Source: Natribaculum luteum (GTDB lineage: Archaea > Halobacteriota > Halobacteria > Halobacteriales > Natrialbaceae). Taken from it: a stretch of 64,000 bases of DNA. The DNA lies in assembly GCF_023008545.1 (NCBI RefSeq), contig NZ_CP095397.1, forward strand, positions 558,001-622,000, in the 5' to 3' direction. This document shows, piece by piece, positions 42,982 through 51,036 of this stretch (its first letter is position 1; every line of letters begins with the position of its first letter). Both the position numbers and the translations under genes were made by a program. Below the pieces are notes generated by a model that saw only the letters and a program-made list of their open reading frames with translations, made no database searches and was not told where the DNA came from.

Positions 42982-43998
42982 TTACACCCCTTCGAGGTAG
43001 CCACGACGTTGTTCGACCTTCACCTCCTCGTCCCGCCGGTCGTAGTGTGCTTCAAGCACCTCACGAGAGACGTTCATCCTGTCGGACACCACGTCCACCG
43101 GCACATCTTCGGTCAAGTGGTGGGTAATCGCACCACGACGCCACGCGTGGGGACTCCGAGACGAGGGACAGACTGACGGGGCTTTCTCCGGTGGGTTCAG
43201 TGCTTGGCAGGTGTCGGTGTCCCGACTGTGGGGACAATGCCCGCCGTTGTACTGACAGGGGTGCGTCCACCGATAGCAGGTTTCTCGAATGGTTGATTTC
43301 GAGACGCGCCCGAACTGCGTAGTCAGTAGCGGCTCCCGTCCCCGCTCGTCGGTCACGTCTTCGCGGTTGTGGTCGATGTAGTCATTCAGGACTTGGCACA
43401 CGTCGGAACTCAAGGCGATTAGCCGCTCGCCCTTCTCCTTGTTCTTCAGGGGCGTCTCGGGTCGGTGCTTTGCGCGGAGCCACTGGTTCTCTCGGTCGTA
43501 GTCTCGCAGGTCGAACGACCGGACAGTCCCCGACCGCGCCCCACAGCGCCACAACAAGGTCAAGAGCGCGTGCTGTAGTGACGCGTACTCGAACCGCGCG
43601 AGGTGGTCGAGTATGTCCGTCGCGGCGTCGGGGGCAAGTAACACGTCGCGCTCTCGGTCGCCATCGTTCAGCGAAGGCGAGAGAACCTTGTTGTGTAGGT
43701 CTTGCTTGACGGCGTCGATGGACTCGCACCATTTCACAAACGCCCGCAGAGCGTCGAGTTGGCCCTTGAGGGAAACGCTGTTCAGGTCTTGAGCGCGGTA
43801 CTGCTTGAATCGAAGCAGGTCACGCCCCGAGAGCGAGTTCAGGTTCTCTACGTCTTCCGCTTCGCACCACTCTACGAACTTTTCGAGTTTGTAGCGGTAA
43901 GAGTCGATGGTGGCGTCGGCTAATTCGTTCTGACGGTCACGCAGGTAGAGGCGAACTGCCTCGTCCGGAGCGATGGGTTCGAGCGTGGTTTCGGGCAT
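42982..43998 (-). CDS. Tyrosine recombinase (integrase) of the element
   Basis: The 338-residue protein has an N-terminal SAM-like core-binding domain (residues 1-100: VRLYLRDRQNELADATIDSYRYKLEKFVEWCE) and a catalytic domain with R155 (RCGARSGTV), a lysine in the KNKEKGERLI beta-hairpin, H284-x-x-R287 (HAWRRGAI) and nucleophile Y319 (EAHYDRR). A Cys/His-rich insertion (C241, C248, H254, C255, H257, C264) precedes the HxxR box, as in many haloarchaeal integrases, and may bind zinc. It lies 42 nt inside attR and is read away from it. In the integrated state the former host promoter lies directly upstream. Confidence 0.92.
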   Translation of the reverse strand: MPETTLEPIAPDEAVRLYLRDRQNELADATIDSYRYKLEKFVEWCEAEDVENLNSLSGRDLLRFKQYRAQDLNSVSLKGQLDALRAFVKWCESIDAVKQDLHNKVLSPSLNDGDRERDVLLAPDAATDILDHLARFEYASLQHALLTLLWRCGARSGTVRSFDLRDYDRENQWLRAKHRPETPLKNKEKGERLIALSSDVCQVLNDYIDHNREDVTDERGREPLLTTQFGRVSKSTIRETCYRWTHPCQYNGGHCPHSRDTDTCQALNPPEKAPSVCPSSRSPHAWRRGAITHHLTEDVPVDVVSDRMNVSREVLEAHYDRRDEEVKVEQRRGYLEGV

Positions 43999-44039
43999 TG
44001 GTGAACATCTCTGAAAGCCCGACAGAGGCCGCGAGCGGC

Positions 44040-44093
44040 GCGATGAGCCGGTCGTAGTCGAAGCCGACCGGGACGATGTGGGTTTGCATACGC
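44040..44093 (-). other. attR: second 54-bp attachment repeat
   Basis: It encodes the same start MQTHIVPVGFDYDRLIAPL as attL on the minus strand and then diverges (AASVG...), reaching a stop within about 30 codons, so it is an orphan 5' end. It marks the right boundary of the element and retains the host's former upstream sequence on its right side. Confidence 0.85.
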
Positions 44094-44110
44094 TATACTT
44101 CGGCGGCGTC

Positions 44111-44118
44111 TTTATCAA
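44111..44118 (-). promoter_or_regulatory. Former host promoter of the HFX_2341-type gene (TATA-like)
   Basis: TTGATAAA on the minus strand lies about 25 nt upstream of the orphan ATG at 44089. It is weaker than the element's TTTATATAAA. After integration it points through attR towards the integrase gene at 43998. Confidence 0.45.
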
Positions 44119-44260
44119 TCCCCTCAAGTAGGGTAGCGTTCAGTTGTAGATTTCGTTTGTTTGTATCTTCTCCATCACAGGATTCACGAGAATCGTCACA
44201 CGCTCCCGTCGTTTTCGGTGCCAAACAATTAAGAGACCACAGCAGGTATCTGCAGACGAG

Positions 44261-44380
44261 ATGGCTAAGAAACGCGACGTTCCCACGGCTGAGAAGGTCG
44301 CTACAGCAGTTGATGGTGACGTAGTGACCGCTCAGCGGGCGCTCCGTGCTGTCAAGTTCAACGACGACACGGACGAATAG
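44261..44380 (+). CDS. 39-residue basic/helical protein upstream of the R-x4-H protein
   Basis: The product MAKKRDVPTAEKVATAVDGDVVTAQRALRAVKFNDDTDE is mostly helical, with a short helix-turn-helix-like pattern (PTAEKVATAVDGDVVTAQRALRAV). It lies 10 nt before the 222-residue gene, so the two form one transcript. Size and position are compatible with an antitoxin or small regulator, but nothing proves it. Confidence 0.5.
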   Translation: MAKKRDVPTAEKVATAVDGDVVTAQRALRAVKFNDDTDE

Positions 44381-44389
44381 CGGCTTTCT

Positions 44390-45058
44390 GTGTCTTCTGA
44401 TTTTCCTTCATCCGAGTTCGAATTCCAAATACAGGAGATTGTCGGAGAAACCGTACATCCGAAGAGAGGTATTAACGGCGGCAACCGAACACGTCTGAGC
44501 GTAGCCAAACGTACTCTCGATCAGAATTATTTTGAGATAGACGAGTATATCGACGGCGATCTTGAGACGAACCCGGTATTCATCTGCCACAATAAGAAGC
44601 GAGAAGAGGAAGGTTTTGAGGCACTTCGACTTCTCCACAATTATCTCGCATCCCTCTATTCGTTCAACGAAACCATCCGCGTTCTCTTCAATCAGCATTC
44701 CCCCGATGGGATCTCGGTCTCGAGTAGCGATTTCACACCTTCCTCAGGGGGAACAGATCGACTACATTACAGCAGGAAGTTAGCGTTTCTTCGCGGCTTG
44801 AGGACTGATTTCCAACACGGTGGCTTCTCATGTTTCGAATTCAATAAGACAGGAACGCTGGGAGATTTCGCCGGGTATCACATCATCTTTGATCGAGACG
44901 CGTTCATGGATGACAGCGGTCTGCATGACCCAAACCGCTTCTTACGACACAGTAACACAAGTGAACAGCAGTATCCCCTGTGCTTTCTTGGACGATTCCA
45001 CAAAAACACGCTTCAGGCCTTCTATGAGGATACCGAAGCGTGGTTCGATTCGTACTGA
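44390..45058 (+). CDS. Protein with R-x4-H motif, possibly HEPN-like
   Basis: The 222-residue protein starts at GTG 44390 (MSSDFPSSEFEFQIQEIVGE). Its helical middle contains LRGLRTDFQHGGFSCF, that is R138-x4-H143, the arrangement used by HEPN ribonucleases and by the 'LRN-x-x-QH' proteins of bacterial defence islands. The rest is unrecognised. GC is much lower than in the core to the right. It lies just outside attR and may be a remnant of another element. HEPN assignment is an inference from one motif. Confidence 0.5.
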   Translation: MSSDFPSSEFEFQIQEIVGETVHPKRGINGGNRTRLSVAKRTLDQNYFEIDEYIDGDLETNPVFICHNKKREEEGFEALRLLHNYLASLYSFNETIRVLFNQHSPDGISVSSSDFTPSSGGTDRLHYSRKLAFLRGLRTDFQHGGFSCFEFNKTGTLGDFAGYHIIFDRDAFMDDSGLHDPNRFLRHSNTSEQQYPLCFLGRFHKNTLQAFYEDTEAWFDSY

Positions 45059-45256
45059 GCGTATTTCGCCTATCACTCTCCCTCTCTGCGCGGATATCAC
45101 CTGATAACGTATGCTGTAGGCCATTTCCGAAGCAACCACGAGCCGACCGGCGGTGTTCCGAACACAGTTACAGCAGGCATTGTGAGATGGTGGTTTTGCT
45201 TATAGTCAGCTTACAGATACAAGAAATCACATCGACTCGCGTCTCGTCGTCTCGAG

Positions 45257-45886
45257 CTAGCTCTCGTCGCCGTCGTCGGACTCGGAACCGATCTCGAGCG
45301 TTCGCACGACCTCGAGGATCGTCTTCCGGTCCCGTTCTGGGTCGACCGCGAGGTCGGCCTCGAGTTCGGCCGGGGCCTCGAGTGGCAGCGTGCCGCCGGC
45401 CATCCCGTAGTCGGTCTCGGTGGGCCAGACGGCGACGTGGGTTTCGGCGGTGATCGCCTCTGCGTCGTCGGACGAAAGCGCAGGGTCGACGGGGCAGGCG
45501 GTCTCGAGGACGTACCGCTTGCCGGTGGTGCCGTCGGCGCGTTCGAACCGCGTCGACTCGCGTTCGCCCTCGACGATCAGGCCGTCCCCCTCGACGCTCT
45601 CGACGAACTGGCCTTTCGCCTTCGAGGCGGCCATCCCGAGGACCGTCCCCGGAGCGACGCCCAGCGATGTCAGCGACGGCCGAATCGACAGGTCGATCGC
45701 GAACAGCGACCTGACGGGGATCTCGACGCCGTCCGTGTCGAGCGCCTCGAGCGCGTCGGCAGTCGGGACGTGTTCGTACAGCGTCGTCTGCGAGGTCGTC
45801 GAGACCAGTCCCAGTCGGCTTTTCTGGGTGCGGGTTCCGACGACGCGCCACGTCTCGCGGTGGGCCGGGGGCAACTCGATCGGCAT
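45257..45886 (-). CDS. Conserved haloarchaeal protein of unknown function
   Basis: The 209-residue protein begins MPIELPPAHRETWRVVGTRTQKSRLGLVSTTSQTTLYEHVPTADALEALDTDGVEIPVRSLFAIDLSIRPSL. It has alternating beta segments and loops and an acidic C-terminus, without signal peptide or membrane helix. GC returns to the chromosomal level here, so it marks the end of the accessory region. I do not recognise a functional domain. Confidence 0.65.
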   Translation of the reverse strand: MPIELPPAHRETWRVVGTRTQKSRLGLVSTTSQTTLYEHVPTADALEALDTDGVEIPVRSLFAIDLSIRPSLTSLGVAPGTVLGMAASKAKGQFVESVEGDGLIVEGERESTRFERADGTTGKRYVLETACPVDPALSSDDAEAITAETHVAVWPTETDYGMAGGTLPLEAPAELEADLAVDPERDRKTILEVVRTLEIGSESDDGDES

Positions 45887-46671
45887 CGACCTCGAGTTCG
45901 CGGTCGATGGCCTTCGAGGTGGCGATCTCCCGCGGTCGAGAGGGACGCGTCGCGTATCCGTGGCGACCGTCTCCGAGACGGTTGCCGGCCGAGTCCTCGA
46001 GGGCTCCAGGGACGGGTCACGACTCCTGTCGGCGGGGAACCCACCGATAAGCGGTATCTTCTCTCGACGCCGGACAGTAGATTTATCTCGCTACAGGTCA
46101 ACGATCAGAACGGAAGCCGCTCTCCGAGGGGACACGAATCGAAGTGTCCCGGGTGTGGCCGCACCCGAGACTGGCTTCCAACCCGCGAGGGTTCGAAAGC
46201 CATGCCCGGATTCGTCCTACCGAGACATAAACGTCTCGCACGACCGACGTATCGCCGTCGAGTGACGACGCCGAACGCGACTCGGTGTCGAGACGGCGGC
46301 CGTGACGGTCGCTGGACCGTCCGGTGTGCCGATCCACGTGGCTGTCGGACCCTCGAGACACTCGCATCGAGCGACTGACCACCCTCGAGGGCGACCACCA
46401 CTATCGGCGATCCACCACCATCCACCGTTCGAAGCCGCGTCCTCGAGGTCTCCGTTCTTCGGTATCCAGCAATACGTGCACGCTCGAGCGAGACAGAAGC
46501 GGCGGCTCGACTCGATCTCTTTCTCTCGACACTCCCGAAGACGGGCGACTGTCTGGAGATGGCTGTGTAGCGCTCTTTCCGATAGCGCAACGATCGGGAG
46601 ACGTGCTCGTTTTTAAGGACGCACAGCGGTCCGTATCGATGTGGCCTCGAGTCTCGATACGCGGCTGGCCG
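45887..46671. other. 785-bp region without a convincing gene
   Basis: Several open frames cross it but all are arginine- and serine-rich and unlike haloarchaeal proteins. An imperfect hairpin GTGTCCCGGGTGTGGCCGCACCCGAGAC-type sequence is present at about 46143-46170. No tRNA can be folded here and no repeat copy was found. It may hold promoters for the genes on both sides or an unrecognised RNA. Confidence 0.4.
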
Positions 46672-48141
46672 TCAGTCGGCTCCGAGTCCGTCGAAGTAGA
46701 TCGCCCGCCGTTCGTCCGCGGCGGGCGAGGTGACCGCGGAGACGCCGACGGTGAGGACGAGTCCGAGCAGCATGCCGACGATACCGGCCGTCCAGCCGGC
46801 GTAGCTGGCCGGAACCGCGTCGACGAAGAGACTCGAGAGGTAGAACGCCTGGCTGGCGACGACGCCGACGAGGATGCCGGTTCGGGTCGTCCGTCGCCAG
46901 TAGAGGGCGACCATGACGGGCAAGGCGAGCTGTGCGAACCCGGAGAACGCCGCGTCGCCGAGTTCGAACAGCGTGGCGGGGTTGACGAGGCTCGCGAGGT
47001 ACGCCGCGACGGCGAAGACGACGACGCCGGCGCGGGCGAGCAGGTCCTCACGGCGCGCGGGGAGGTCCGCCTCGACGAAGGGACGGTAGAGGTCTCGGGT
47101 GAAGTACGACGACCCCGACAGCAGCATCGAGTCCGAGGAAGACATCATCGCGGCCATCGCGCCGGCGACGACGACGGCGGCGAACCAAAGCGGCGTGTAC
47201 TCGGCGAGGATCAGCGGCAGGACGTTCTCGCCCACTGCGGCCTCGATGCCGAGTCCGCGAGCCCACGCGCCGAGCATGAACGCGGGGACGAAAAGCAGGA
47301 CACAGAGGATCGGCCAGAGCGTAAACGACCGTTTGAACACCGTCTTCGACCCGGCGACGAAAAACCGCTGGTTGACCTGCGGGAACATCGCGACGCCGAA
47401 GCCGATCGTGATCGCCGTCGAGAGCATCCACTGTGGCGTGTACAGTCCGCCGCCGAGCGCGAGGTGCTCCGCGGCGGCCTCCTCGAGTCCCGCCGTCGCG
47501 ACCTCGGGGCCGCCGACGGCCGCGAGCACCCACAGCGTGGCGGCCCACGTCACGAGGAGCATGAACGCCCCCTGGAGGGTGTCGGTCCAGGCGATGCCGC
47601 GCATCCCGGCGAGGACGACGTAGACGATCATAAACGCCGTAATGAGGCCAGCTCCGGCCGCATACGAGACGGCACCGTCGGTCAGCGCCTCGAGTGCGGT
47701 CCCGGCCCCGACCTGCTGGAGCATCACGTACGGGAACAGCCAGAGGAGGCTGATGCCGGCGACCAGTCCCCGGAGGGTCCGGGAACCAAAGCGGTCGCCG
47801 AGCATCTCGCCAAGGGTGACGTAGTCGTACTGGCGGCCGAGCAGCCACTGTTTGTAGCCGACGACGTACCAGAGGATCGCGAAGATGATCCCGTCCATCA
47901 CGCCCATGACGAGGATCCACTCGGGCCCGTTGTGGTAGGCAAGGTTCGGCCCGGCGAAGAACGTAAACGCCGACAGCAGGGTCGCAAACGTCGTAAACAG
48001 GAGCACGACGGTCCCGAGCGTGCGACTCGCGAGGTAGAAGTCCTCGGCGGTGCGGTCTGTCATCCGGTAGGCGACGAGGCCGACGAGGAGCGCGAGCACG
48101 AGGTAGCCGACGACGATCCCCAGCTGGAGCGAGAGGCTCAT
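46672..48141 (-). CDS. Sodium:solute symporter (SSS family)
   Basis: The 489-residue protein has about 13 membrane helices: MSLSLQLGIVVGYLVLALLVGLVAYRMTDRTAEDFYLASRTLGTVVLLFTTFATLLSAFTFFAGPNLAYHNG. The 'DFYLASRxLG' loop and the later 'AAMMSSSDSMLLSGSSYFTRDLYRP' are signatures of the SSS family (PanF/PutP type); the latter forms the sodium site. Co-substrate is unknown. Its ATG overlaps the stop of the DUF3311 gene by 4 nt, so the pair is translationally coupled. Confidence 0.92.
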   Translation of the reverse strand: MSLSLQLGIVVGYLVLALLVGLVAYRMTDRTAEDFYLASRTLGTVVLLFTTFATLLSAFTFFAGPNLAYHNGPEWILVMGVMDGIIFAILWYVVGYKQWLLGRQYDYVTLGEMLGDRFGSRTLRGLVAGISLLWLFPYVMLQQVGAGTALEALTDGAVSYAAGAGLITAFMIVYVVLAGMRGIAWTDTLQGAFMLLVTWAATLWVLAAVGGPEVATAGLEEAAAEHLALGGGLYTPQWMLSTAITIGFGVAMFPQVNQRFFVAGSKTVFKRSFTLWPILCVLLFVPAFMLGAWARGLGIEAAVGENVLPLILAEYTPLWFAAVVVAGAMAAMMSSSDSMLLSGSSYFTRDLYRPFVEADLPARREDLLARAGVVVFAVAAYLASLVNPATLFELGDAAFSGFAQLALPVMVALYWRRTTRTGILVGVVASQAFYLSSLFVDAVPASYAGWTAGIVGMLLGLVLTVGVSAVTSPAADERRAIYFDGLGAD

Positions 48142-48377
48142 CGGGTATCACCCCGGCTTGTCGGGCTCGTTTCTCCGGTTTCGATGCCGATTCCCCACGC
48201 TCGAGTCGCGAACAGCCGGAAGACCGCCGACGCGAGCACCATCCAGCCGACGTGCCACCACACCCACACCGGCAGTCCGGCGACGACCGTCGCCGTTCCC
48301 CACAGGAACCACGGGATCGACAGGGCGACGAGAACCACCGCGATGGCGATCCACACTCCGAGTTCGACGCGACGCAT
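48138..48377 (-). CDS. DUF3311 small membrane protein, partner of the symporter
   Basis: The 79-residue protein has two membrane helices (WIAIAVVLVALSIPWFLWG and PVWVWWHVGWMVLASAVFRLFA). The 'P-W-F...G-x-P-x-W-x-W-x-x-x-W' pattern is DUF3311, which is regularly encoded directly upstream of an SSS transporter and probably acts as its small subunit. The overlap ATGA with the transporter supports this. Confidence 0.85.
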   Translation of the reverse strand: MRRVELGVWIAIAVVLVALSIPWFLWGTATVVAGLPVWVWWHVGWMVLASAVFRLFATRAWGIGIETGETSPTSRGDTR

Positions 48378-48557
48378 GGTGACAGGTGACCACTCGAGGT
48401 GCGTAATTGTTTCTATTCGGACCCAGGTATTGAAGACATTTCTTCATCACACTGCCTGGCTGTTCGATCGAGGAGTCGCCTTCGGCAAGGTAAAAGGACG
48501 ATTTTACCTATAGAAAGGAGTATACGTGTCGTCGAACGAACTCGAATAGCATCCACT

Positions 48558-49547
48558 ATGGCCCGTCTGTTCCCCCTTCGGTCGGACACCTCTGCTTCGG
48601 AGGGACAGCCGCGGGTCGTCGACCTGGAGGACGAGGACGCCGACGCGGTGTTTGGCGCACTTTCGTCGACGACGGCTCGCCAGATTTACGCCAGGCTGGA
48701 CGACGAACCCGGGACGCCGAGCGACGTCGCCGAGGCGATCGACTCCTCGATCCAGAACGTCCGCTACCACCTCGAGAAACTCGAGGACGCGGGGCTGGTC
48801 GAGGTCGTCGACACCTGGTACTCCTCCCGGGGCAACGAAATGAGTGTCTACGCGACGGCCAACGGTCCGTTGATCGTCACGAGCGACGAGTCGCGGGCCG
48901 CGAAGCTGAAAGATGCGATCTCGCGGTTTCTCGGCGGCGTCGTGGCCCTGCTGGGGGGCAGTCTGCTGGTCCAGTACATGGCCTACCGGTTTTTCAGTCC
49001 CGCGGGAACGGGGGCGGGGACCGGATCCGAGACAGATTATACGTTGCAAGGGGGTGACGATGCGGCCGATTCCGGCGGTGCCGACGCCGGTGGGACGGAC
49101 GACACAGCCGACGCCGGTGAGACGGACGACGCGGCCGACGCTGACGGCACGGACGACCAGACGGACGCAGAGCAAGAGCAGATCGACGAGGAGTCGGCAG
49201 ATGGGGACGAGGGAGACGTGACAGCCGACAGTACGGACTCGGACGGCAGTGACGGTGACGACGTCGGAACGTTCGACTCCGAGGACGCGGAACCGACGTC
49301 GGACGCCGGGAACGACGCCGGCGGTGGCGCTGCCGACTCGAGCCCCGAGCACGACGCCGCCCCGGACAGCGCGGACGGCGTCGAGAACGGTGCCGACCAG
49401 GCGACAGACGTCCTCGATCAGACGACCGACGTCCTCGACGCTGCGTCGACGCTCCCGCCCGGCCTCCTCTTTTTCCTCGGCGGCCTGGTCGTCCTCACGA
49501 TCGTCGTGGGTTACTGGTACTGGTCGTCCCAGCGAGTTGCCCGATAA
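48558..49547 (+). CDS. Membrane-anchored ArsR-type winged-helix regulator
   Basis: The 329-residue protein has a winged helix at residues about 25-100 (VFGALSSTTARQIYARLDDEPGTPSDVAEAIDSSIQNVRYHLEKLEDAGLVEVVDTWYSSRGNEMSVYA) and a hydrophobic helix at about 125-147 (FLGGVVALLGGSLLVQYMAYRFF). A long Asp/Thr/Gly-rich low-complexity region follows (about 155-290), and a final membrane helix (LPPGLLFFLGGLVVLTIVVGYWYW). It probably senses a membrane or external state and regulates DNA from the membrane. ATG 48558 is chosen because residues upstream are basic and untypical. Confidence 0.82.
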   Translation: MARLFPLRSDTSASEGQPRVVDLEDEDADAVFGALSSTTARQIYARLDDEPGTPSDVAEAIDSSIQNVRYHLEKLEDAGLVEVVDTWYSSRGNEMSVYATANGPLIVTSDESRAAKLKDAISRFLGGVVALLGGSLLVQYMAYRFFSPAGTGAGTGSETDYTLQGGDDAADSGGADAGGTDDTADAGETDDAADADGTDDQTDAEQEQIDEESADGDEGDVTADSTDSDGSDGDDVGTFDSEDAEPTSDAGNDAGGGAADSSPEHDAAPDSADGVENGADQATDVLDQTTDVLDAASTLPPGLLFFLGGLVVLTIVVGYWYWSSQRVAR

Positions 49548-49704
49548 CGCCACCGCTGGTGACCCTGGCCGACGTCGAGACGATCCGGTCACGATCCGCT
49601 TGCGTGTGTCAACAAGTATTTGCCACTGACGAACCAATTTTTGTCTAGAGGGTCTATGAACGCGTCTCTCGCGTCATCGAGCCCCACGTCGGGGCAGATC
49701 TCCC

Positions 49705-51021
49705 ATGGAAGATACGTCGAAATATCTCATTCACGCGAACGTCACGGCCGACGGGGTGGTCGAACGGAGTGACGTCGTCGGTGCCATCTTCGGGCAGACC
49801 GAAGGGCTCCTCGGCGACGACCTCGACCTCCGCGACCTGCGCCAGTCACAGAAGGTCGGCCGCATCGACGTCGACGTCTCGAGCACGCACGGACAGTCAC
49901 ACGGACACCTGACGATCGCGACGAGCCTCGACAAGGTCGAGACCGCGACGCTCGCAGCCTCCCTCGAGACGATCACTCGAGTCGGCCCCTGCCGGGCGGA
50001 CATCGAGATCACGGAGATCGAGGACGTCCGGGCGGCCAAGCGAAAGGAGGTCGTCGAACGCGCCAAGGAACTCCTGCAGACGGGCTTCGACGACTCCGTG
50101 ATGTCCTCCGAGGAGATTCTGGCGGAGGTTCGCCAGCACGTCCGCGTGGAGGACATCACCGAGTACGAGGGGCTGCCTGCGGGCCCCCGCGTGACGGACA
50201 GCGACGCGATCATCGTCGTCGAGGGACGAGCGGACGTCCTCACGCTGCTCAAGTACGGCATCAAAAACGCCATCGCGGTCGAGGGGACGAACGTGCCCGA
50301 GGCCGTCGCCGACCTCACCGCCAACCGAACCGTCACCGCGTTTCTCGACGGTGATCGTGGTGGCGATCTCATCCTGGAAGAACTCTCGCAAGTCGGCGAG
50401 ATCGACCACGTGGCGTTCGCTCCCGCCGGCACCTCCGTCGAGGACCTCGATCACCACCAGCTGTTTGCCGCCCTGCGAAACAAGGTCCCCTACGACGCCG
50501 TCTCGGGGTTGAACGCACCCCGCGAAGCCGTCGCCGCGACGGACGGGAGTACGACGCCCGCGCCGCCACCTTCCGAGGACGTCGTGACGCCGTCAGTCGA
50601 CGAATCGACGTGTGACTCGAGTGAGGGCGTCGACGCGACAGACGGCGAGCGCGGCGAACCGGTTTCCGAGTCGGAGCCGGAACCAGAACCCGAGTCGGAA
50701 CCGGAACCAGACACGATCTACGACCACGCGACGGCGATCGTCCGCGAGGGGACCGACCGCGTCCGATTCCTCGACGACGAGAACGGCGTGCTCGAGGAGA
50801 CGGACGCCGTCGACACCTACGACACGCTCTCGACGCTCGAGTCCGCACCGTCGGCCGTCGTTCTCGACGGCATCCTCGATCAGCGAGTGCTCGATCTGGC
50901 CGCGGATCGCGGCGTCGACCGGATCGTCGCGCGGTCGCTCGGGCAGTTCACGAAACGGCCGACGGGCGTTCAGATCCACGCGATCGACGACGTCGCCGAG
51001 ACGCCCCCGGACTCGACCTGA
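49705..51021 (+). CDS. dnaG: DNA primase DnaG (archaeal)
   Basis: The 438-residue protein starts MEDTSKYLIHANVTADGVVERSDVVGAIFGQTEGLLGDDLDLRDLRQSQKVGRIDV, the archaeal DnaG N-terminus. The TOPRIM domain has the glutamate of IIVVEGRADVLTLL near residue 175 and the D-x-D of TAFLDGDRGGD. A Glu/Pro/Ser-rich linker precedes the C-terminal domain. In archaea this protein is found with the exosome as an RNA-binding, poly(A)-favouring subunit and has weak primase activity. Confidence 0.96.
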   Translation: MEDTSKYLIHANVTADGVVERSDVVGAIFGQTEGLLGDDLDLRDLRQSQKVGRIDVDVSSTHGQSHGHLTIATSLDKVETATLAASLETITRVGPCRADIEITEIEDVRAAKRKEVVERAKELLQTGFDDSVMSSEEILAEVRQHVRVEDITEYEGLPAGPRVTDSDAIIVVEGRADVLTLLKYGIKNAIAVEGTNVPEAVADLTANRTVTAFLDGDRGGDLILEELSQVGEIDHVAFAPAGTSVEDLDHHQLFAALRNKVPYDAVSGLNAPREAVAATDGSTTPAPPPSEDVVTPSVDESTCDSSEGVDATDGERGEPVSESEPEPEPESEPEPDTIYDHATAIVREGTDRVRFLDDENGVLEETDAVDTYDTLSTLESAPSAVVLDGILDQRVLDLAADRGVDRIVARSLGQFTKRPTGVQIHAIDDVAETPPDST

Positions 51022-51036
51022 TCACGCTCCTCGTTC

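Larger units (their letters stand above)
29884..44093. mobile_element. 14.2-kb integrative element inserted in a protein-coding gene
   Basis: Direct repeats of 54 bp bound the element (29884-29937 and 44040-44093) and a tyrosine integrase gene lies 42 nt inside the right repeat. GC content is visibly lower than in either flank, lowest in 34.7-37.6 kb. Contents are a phiH1-like repressor, SWIM protein, PLD protein, propeller-Mrr protein, helicase-like replication protein with a neighbouring dyad, small zinc and membrane proteins, and an IS insertion. No capsid, terminase, portal or conjugation ATPase gene is recognisable, so an integrative plasmid is more likely than a provirus. Confidence 0.88.

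Noticed and set aside
29884-44093. Interpretation of the element as a provirus
   Set aside because: No capsid, portal, terminase or spike gene is recognisable; a repressor and integrase alone do not make a virus.
29884-44093. tRNA gene as integration target
   Set aside because: The att repeat is the translated 5' end of a protein-coding gene and no tRNA fold is found at either junction.
46143-46230. GGGTTCGAAA-containing sequence resembling a tRNA T-arm
   Set aside because: No acceptor stem, D-arm or anticodon arm can be formed around it.
46105-46590. 161-codon minus-strand frame between the core gene at 45257 and the symporter
   Set aside because: The composition is Arg/Ser/Val-rich without acidic bias, overlapping frames exist on both strands, and no motif or plausible promoter is seen.
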